A DNA stretch of 35,638 bases, taken from positions 1 through 35,638 of the forward strand of contig CAIXBB010000021.1 of assembly GCA_903917565.1 (NCBI GenBank). The letters are read 5' to 3'. Position 1 is the first letter of the stretch; each line of letters opens with the position of its first letter. The notes under the pieces were generated by a model that worked only from the letters and a program-made list of their open reading frames with translations, ran no database searches and was not told the origin of the DNA. The stretch is from an uncultured cyanobacterium (GTDB taxonomy: Bacteria > Cyanobacteriota > Cyanobacteriia > PCC-6307 > Cyanobiaceae). This document shows, piece by piece, positions 32,004-35,638 of the stretch. Made by a program: the position numbers and the translations under genes.

Positions 32004-33845
32004 TCAGAACTTGAACTGGGTCTGGATCAGGCCGCCGAGCACGCTGCTCGTCTGGCCGATGGTGGTGAACTGCCCGTTCGGACGGCTCAGGTAGAACAGG
32101 GCCGGGGTCACGCTGATGTTGTCGGTGACCTGGAACCTGTACCACCACTCCCAGGCGTAGTTGCCGTCCTGAGGAGTATCGCCGTTGCGCAGGGAGGTGG
32201 CGAACACCGGCTGACCCACGGCCATGCCGAGGGCATTGCCCTTGAGGAAGACGTCGGACCATTGCAGGCCCACGCTCCAGGACTGGCTGGCCGCCCGGTT
32301 GACCGACTGGTTAAAGGTCGGGACCTGGTTGAGGCCGTTGGGAACGTTCAGCGTGGTGCCGCGCACAGTGACCGCCGTGGTCAGGGGGTTGAGGTTGGGC
32401 TGGGTCATGGCGTTGTAGCCCCAGCCGAGGTTGATCGAAGGGATCAGACCGCTCTTCTTGGGCTGCCAGGCCGCCGTGACGGCGAAGTTGTTGGAGTAGG
32501 AGGCCGTGCTGGCGTAGTCGCCGGCACCCAGGAAGTTGTTGTTGATGTTGGAGCAGTCGACCGCCGGCTGACCGAAGGAGGTGCCGCGACGGAAGTTCTG
32601 GCCGCACTGGACATAGCTCCAGGCGAAGGCCGCGCGCCACTGCTTGCCGGAAGCACCCACCTGGGTGGTCCAGGTGCCGTTGCTGCGCTCGGTCATCAGA
32701 CCACCCGCGTTCGGGTTGCCGTTGTCACCGTTGGGGGCGATGTAGGCGGTGGAGAGCGCCAGGAAGGGCTTGCCCTTCTTGACGTTCTGCTTCCACATCA
32801 GACCGAAGGCAGAACCGGTGGCCTTGTTGTAGGCGCCGGGTGCCCCGTTCAGGGTGAAGACGTCAAGGATACTGGCGTTGTAGAACCAGGGGGTGATCGC
32901 CAGGAATTCCGTGTTCCGGGCGCGGGGGCCGACCAGCGCCGTGAAGTCGCGGCCGATCGGGAATCGGTAGTAAAGACGATCGATCTGGACGAGGTTGTTG
33001 CAGTTGGTGCTGCCCGTCGCCCCGGAGGTGCAGGTACCGAAGGCCCGGTCGAGGGCCATCAGGTTGTAGGGGCTGCCGTTGAAGGGGCTGTTGACGAAGT
33101 TGCCGCTGCGCAGACGGGTGTAAAGCTGGTCCTTGCCGGTGAAGCTGGTGATGAAATTGAGGCGCAGGTCGTAGTTAAAGACCGTGGCGCCCCAGTTGCG
33201 CCGGTTATTGGCAGCGTAAGCGTTGACGGGAGCGCTCTGATTGGCGCTGGCTGGCAACGCGCTGTTGACCGGAGCGCCAAACGGCAGGAAAGCCGCGGTG
33301 TTCGGGTTGCCCTGGTTGCCGCCGAAGCTGTTGGCGCCGATCACGAAGACCGCGTCACCCTGCAGCTTGGTGGTAGTGGAGAACTGGGTGGCTTCCAGCT
33401 CACCCACCTTGGCCTCCAGGCCATCCACGCGGCCGCGAAGCACGGCGAGTTCACTCGCGAACTCGTCCATCAGACGCTTGAGCTCGTCGGTCACCTCGGT
33501 GATCCGGTCGAGGCAGGCATTCAGCAGGGCCGCCGCTTCGTAGCGGGTCATGGCCTGGTGGCCCTTGAAGGTGCCATTCGGGTAGCCGGCGACGCAGCCG
33601 TAACGCTCCACCAGATTGGAGAGCGCCTGGAAGGCCCAGTCGGTGGGCTTGACGTCGGAAAACTGGTTGACGCTTGTGACCTGGTTCTGGGCTTCCCAGG
33701 CCTTGAAGCTGTCGATGTTCTGCTGATCCATGTAGGTGTTGATCTCAGCCCTCTGGGAGGGGGAGATCTCACCGGCGGAAGCCGCTAGTGGCGACAGCAG
33801 CCCAAGGGCTACCGGCGCCAGCAGCAGTTGCTGGAAGGGTTTCAT
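32004..33845 (-). CDS. SLH/OprB-type outer-membrane porin (iron-uptake porin / SomA family)
   Basis: A 613-residue outer-membrane channel of the major cyanobacterial porin family, passing small solutes and, in Synechocystis, inorganic iron. A signal peptide ends near ASAGEIS (residue 24). An SLH domain follows (about 58-112, FSDVKPTDWAFQALSNLVERYGC and YPNGTFKGHQAMTRYEAAALLNAC) that would bind peptidoglycan. A coiled coil (about 115-155) leads into the OprB-like beta-barrel (from about 157) ending in phenylalanine (TQFKF), the usual BAM signal. GAGGA five bases before ATG 33845 sets the start. The leader carries an apparent Yfr1 pairing site, and the gene ends in an intrinsic terminator. Codons are strongly biased, consistent with high expression. 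Confidence 0.95.
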   Translation of the reverse strand: MKPFQQLLLAPVALGLLSPLAASAGEISPSQRAEINTYMDQQNIDSFKAWEAQNQVTSVNQFSDVKPTDWAFQALSNLVERYGCVAGYPNGTFKGHQAMTRYEAAALLNACLDRITEVTDELKRLMDEFASELAVLRGRVDGLEAKVGELEATQFSTTTKLQGDAVFVIGANSFGGNQGNPNTAAFLPFGAPVNSALPASANQSAPVNAYAANNRRNWGATVFNYDLRLNFITSFTGKDQLYTRLRSGNFVNSPFNGSPYNLMALDRAFGTCTSGATGSTNCNNLVQIDRLYYRFPIGRDFTALVGPRARNTEFLAITPWFYNASILDVFTLNGAPGAYNKATGSAFGLMWKQNVKKGKPFLALSTAYIAPNGDNGNPNAGGLMTERSNGTWTTQVGASGKQWRAAFAWSYVQCGQNFRRGTSFGQPAVDCSNINNNFLGAGDYASTASYSNNFAVTAAWQPKKSGLIPSINLGWGYNAMTQPNLNPLTTAVTVRGTTLNVPNGLNQVPTFNQSVNRAASQSWSVGLQWSDVFLKGNALGMAVGQPVFATSLRNGDTPQDGNYAWEWWYRFQVTDNISVTPALFYLSRPNGQFTTIGQTSSVLGGLIQTQFKF

Positions 33846-33848
33846 TGG

Positions 33849-33857
33849 TCCTCACAC
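33849..33857 (-). promoter_or_regulatory. Predicted Yfr1 sRNA target site at porin start
   Basis: The mRNA (minus strand) reads GUGUGAGGA, the exact complement of UCCUCACAC, which is the core of the conserved ACUCCUCACAC element of the cyanobacterial sRNA Yfr1. It overlaps the Shine-Dalgarno GAGGA, four to five bases from the ATG. Yfr1 is reported to repress outer-membrane porin mRNAs in Prochlorococcus by pairing near the start; the action on this gene is inferred. Confidence 0.65.
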
Positions 33858-33885
33858 CAAAAAGAGGAATCCCCGCGAATGGGGA
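33849..33885 (-). promoter_or_regulatory. Structured porin leader with SD-sequestering hairpin
   Basis: In the mRNA UCCUC (complement of 33864-33868) can pair with the Shine-Dalgarno GAGGA (33849-33853) over a 10-base loop. Just upstream a second stem, UCCCC/GGGGA (33870-33885), has a 6-base loop. The first stem would hide the ribosome-binding site and compete with the Yfr1 pairing. Confidence 0.45.
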
Positions 33886-34090
33886 CGGAGCCAAGGTACA
33901 GGAATCCATGGACCAGGCAACAAGGCTCAATCACATTGGCAGGTATTCCAGCTGACATGGTGGCCCTGGTGATTGCAGCCACCAGCGGAAGGAAAGGACC
34001 AGCCAAAGCCCAGTCCAGGGAGGCGGTAAGGCCGTCGGTGATGCTGGCCGCGTCCACGTCCGGCTGAGCGGAGAGAGGGCTCTAGTGGCC
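33886..34090. other. Intergenic region between the two porins
   Basis: With its flanks, the gap between the porin genes is about 310 bases: the leader of the first porin, this stretch, and the terminator and 3' UTR of the second. I see no gene here. A 71-codon minus-strand frame (33842-34057) lacks coding character. The promoter of the first porin should lie here; TTGTTG at about 33927 with TGTACC 17 bases later is only a weak candidate. Confidence 0.4.
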
Positions 34091-34119
34091 AAAAAAAACC
34101 CGGCCGCAAAGCAGCCGGG
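34091..34119 (-). terminator. Intrinsic terminator of the second porin gene
   Basis: On the minus strand CCCGGC and GCCGGG form a 6-bp stem with a 9-base loop, followed by a run of eight T. It separates the second porin transcript from the first porin's promoter region. Confidence 0.9.
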
Positions 34120-34132
34120 AGAAAAGGAGGAA

Positions 34133-34142
34133 GGTTGTGAGG
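34133..34142 (-). promoter_or_regulatory. CCUCACAACC motif in second porin 3' UTR
   Basis: The mRNA carries CCUCACAACC 14 bases before the terminator stem, identical over ten bases to the copy in the first porin's 3' UTR. The rest of the two 3' UTRs is not obviously similar, which suggests the motif is kept for a reason. Its target and role are unknown. Confidence 0.35.
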
Positions 34143-34158
34143 GGTGGATCCGAAGGGA

Positions 34159-35638
34159 TCAGAACTTGAAGGTGGTCTTGATCAGGCCGCCGAAGTTGTT
34201 GAAGTCGGAGCCGTTCACATTGATGGCACCAACGTTCTTCGAGACCTGGCCCAAGGGAGCACTCAGGTAGTAGAGCGCCGGGGTCACGCTGATGTTGTCG
34301 GTGACCTGGAACTTGTACCAGAACTCGAAAGCGTAGTTGCCGTCAACGATTTTCTGGGATGGAGCGACTCCCGCCACGGTGCCGCTGTTGATGGCGGTCA
34401 GGAAGGTGGGTTCACCCACGGCCATGCCCAGGCTGTTGCCCTTGATGAAGGCATCAGCCCACTGCAGACCCACATACCAGGACTGGCTGGTGGCGCTGGT
34501 GACACCGGTGGTGGAGACCAAGTCGGTGGAGGCGTTGATGGTGGTGCCGTTGAACTGGCTCTTGTTGATGCCCCAGCCGGTGCTGATGGAGGGGATCCAG
34601 CCGGAGTTGGTGGGCGACCAGTAGGCGCTGATGCCCACCGAGTTGGCGGCGGCGGCGGAGAGGAATAAGTTGTTGGCCAGAGGGGTGGCGTTGCCTCCGT
34701 AGGTGCCGACACCACCGGAGGAGTAGGTGTAGGCCGCCGCGATGCCGTAGTTGGCACCGGTGTAGGCGATCTGTGCTGTACCGGTCTGCTGGGAGCAGGC
34801 GTTGCCGATGCCACCGCAGTTGGGCGTGCCGGCAATCGGATTGCCGTTGTTGCCATTGGCGGAGACGTAGTTGGCGCTCACGCTGAAGCCGCCGCTCTTC
34901 CACCACAGACCACCACCAGCGCCCAGGTTGAGGCTGTAGGTGCCGGGAGCACCGGCGTAGGTGAAGATGTCGAGAACGGTGTCAGCCGGGTAGGCGGACG
35001 GCCACACGGCCAGCATGTCGTCCTGACGGACCCGACCACCGATGGTGGCGGTGAAGCTGCTGCCCAGGGGGAACTGGTAGAAGAGGCGGTTGATTCCGAC
35101 GATGTCGTTGCCCGGGTTGGGGTAGGCCAGGGCTTCCATGGCATTCAGACCAACCAGCCCGGTGCCTCCGTAAGGAGAGAGATTGGCGTTGTTCGCGCGC
35201 AGCCGGGTACGGAACAGGTCCTTGCCCGTGAAGCTGGTATCGAAGTTGAGCTGAATGTCGTAGTTGAAGACGGTGGCACCCTGAGCCTGGCGGGCAGCGT
35301 TCGCCCAGGTGTTGCCGACACCCAGCGGACCGACACCGCCGGGGGTGAACACGGGAACGCCTGTCAGGAGGCTGGCTGCGGGGCTGACCCGAGCGTTGCC
35401 GCCGTAGCTGTTGGCGCCGATGACGAAAGTGGCCTTACCGTTCAGCTTGGTGGTGGTGGAGAACTGGGTGGCTTCGAGCTCACCCACCTTGGCCTCTAGG
35501 CCATCCACGCGGCCGCGCAGCACGGCGAGTTCCTTTTCGAACTCGGCCATCAGGCGCTTGAGCTCGTCGGTCACCTCGGTGATCCGGTCGAGGCAGGCGT
35601 TCAGCAGGGCAGCCGCTTCATAGCGGGTCATGGCCTGG
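34159..35638 (-). CDS. Second SLH/OprB-type porin, N terminus cut by window edge
   Basis: At least 492 codons of a second porin of the same family. The visible part begins within the SLH domain (QAMTRYEAAALLNACLDR), followed by the coiled coil (DELKRLMAEFEKELAVLRGRVDGLEAKVGELEA) and the OprB-like barrel ending in TTFKF. Its signal peptide and the rest of SLH lie beyond the right edge. The first 60 or so visible residues are nearly identical to the first porin in both protein and DNA, while the barrel is clearly diverged, so substrates may differ. It lies upstream of, and in the same orientation as, the first porin, with its own terminator. Confidence 0.93.
   Translation of the reverse strand, partial: QAMTRYEAAALLNACLDRITEVTDELKRLMAEFEKELAVLRGRVDGLEAKVGELEATQFSTTTKLNGKATFVIGANSYGGNARVSPAASLLTGVPVFTPGGVGPLGVGNTWANAARQAQGATVFNYDIQLNFDTSFTGKDLFRTRLRANNANLSPYGGTGLVGLNAMEALAYPNPGNDIVGINRLFYQFPLGSSFTATIGGRVRQDDMLAVWPSAYPADTVLDIFTYAGAPGTYSLNLGAGGGLWWKSGGFSVSANYVSANGNNGNPIAGTPNCGGIGNACSQQTGTAQIAYTGANYGIAAAYTYSSGGVGTYGGNATPLANNLFLSAAAANSVGISAYWSPTNSGWIPSISTGWGINKSQFNGTTINASTDLVSTTGVTSATSQSWYVGLQWADAFIKGNSLGMAVGEPTFLTAINSGTVAGVAPSQKIVDGNYAFEFWYKFQVTDNISVTPALYYLSAPLGQVSKNVGAINVNGSDFNNFGGLIKTTFKF

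Noticed and set aside
31947-33788. 613-codon open frame antisense to the whole first porin gene
   Set aside because: Long stop-free antisense frames are common opposite biased high-GC genes. The product is glycine/valine/alanine-rich, with no recognisable domain, and the porin frame is clearly real.
33842-34057. 71-codon minus-strand frame in the porin leader region
   Set aside because: No ribosome-binding site, no family resemblance, and it covers the region expected to hold the porin promoter and leader.
1-35638. CRISPR arrays, tRNA/rRNA genes, transposases, prophage or defence systems
   Set aside because: I looked for repeat-spacer patterns, cloverleaf-like segments and mobile-element proteins on both strands and found none; gene content is core cyanobacterial throughout.

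Overview
The window looks like core chromosome of a high-GC picocyanobacterium of the Cyanobium / Synechococcus cluster-5 type. It codes for the photosystem II extrinsic protein PsbU, zeta-carotene desaturase, NdhO, a CRR7-type NDH-1 factor, a PucC-family pigment transporter, several cyanobacteria-only families (DUF3120, DUF751, DUF4346, the TIGR03279 radical SAM family) and two SLH/OprB outer-membrane porins. Genes are packed tightly on both strands, with many 4-bp start/stop overlaps and overlapping convergent ends. I see no insertion sequence, prophage, tRNA, rRNA or CRISPR array.

Layout. 137-6396 (minus) is a tight run: UppP, a PDZ/radical-SAM protein, a TolC-type channel, a PucC-family transporter and an inositol-monophosphatase-like enzyme. 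6491-9576 (plus) holds a DUF3120 membrane protein, psbU with its own terminator, and nadB. 9587-13372 holds a VKOR-thioredoxin fusion (minus), rimO with a coupled MFS exporter (plus), and an easily missed 39-codon gene on the minus strand that looks like petL. 13541-17240 has a B12-binding radical SAM protein, DUF4346, a FemAB-like acyltransferase and a secreted protein. 17222-20607 has a two-domain pterin synthase coupled to a RibD-C-type reductase, aroK, CRR7 and a glutathione S-transferase. 20683-24981 (plus) runs DUF751, rbfA, a GH3 NagZ-like enzyme, a glycosyltransferase-TPR protein and hemD. 24956-27390 (minus) has a lipoprotein, an SRPBCC protein and zds. 27520-31841 has an A-type Fe-S carrier, a TPR protein, an LpxB-related protein, a small membrane protein, a TIGR01777 epimerase, ndhO and a J-domain protein. 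32004 to the right edge holds two porins on the minus strand, the second cut by the window end.

Functionally this is housekeeping: photosynthetic electron transport (psbU, petL candidate, ndhO, crr7), pigment and cofactor synthesis (zds, hemD, nadB, pterin genes, Fe-S carrier), translation (rimO, rbfA), and envelope work (UppP, TolC, NagZ-like, VKOR, porins).

The most interesting signals are not ordinary genes. The first porin's ribosome-binding site is perfectly complementary to the conserved core of the cyanobacterial sRNA Yfr1. That porin's 3' UTR carries Yfr1-like copies just before the terminator that could pair with the same site. An 11-bp perfect inverted repeat sits between zds and the Fe-S carrier gene, and each arm reads outward towards one gene. 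The first domain of the tandem pterin synthase has lost a catalytic histidine. The petL candidate is too short for ordinary ORF calling. All functional calls rest on reading the sequence and on recalled family features; no database search was run.
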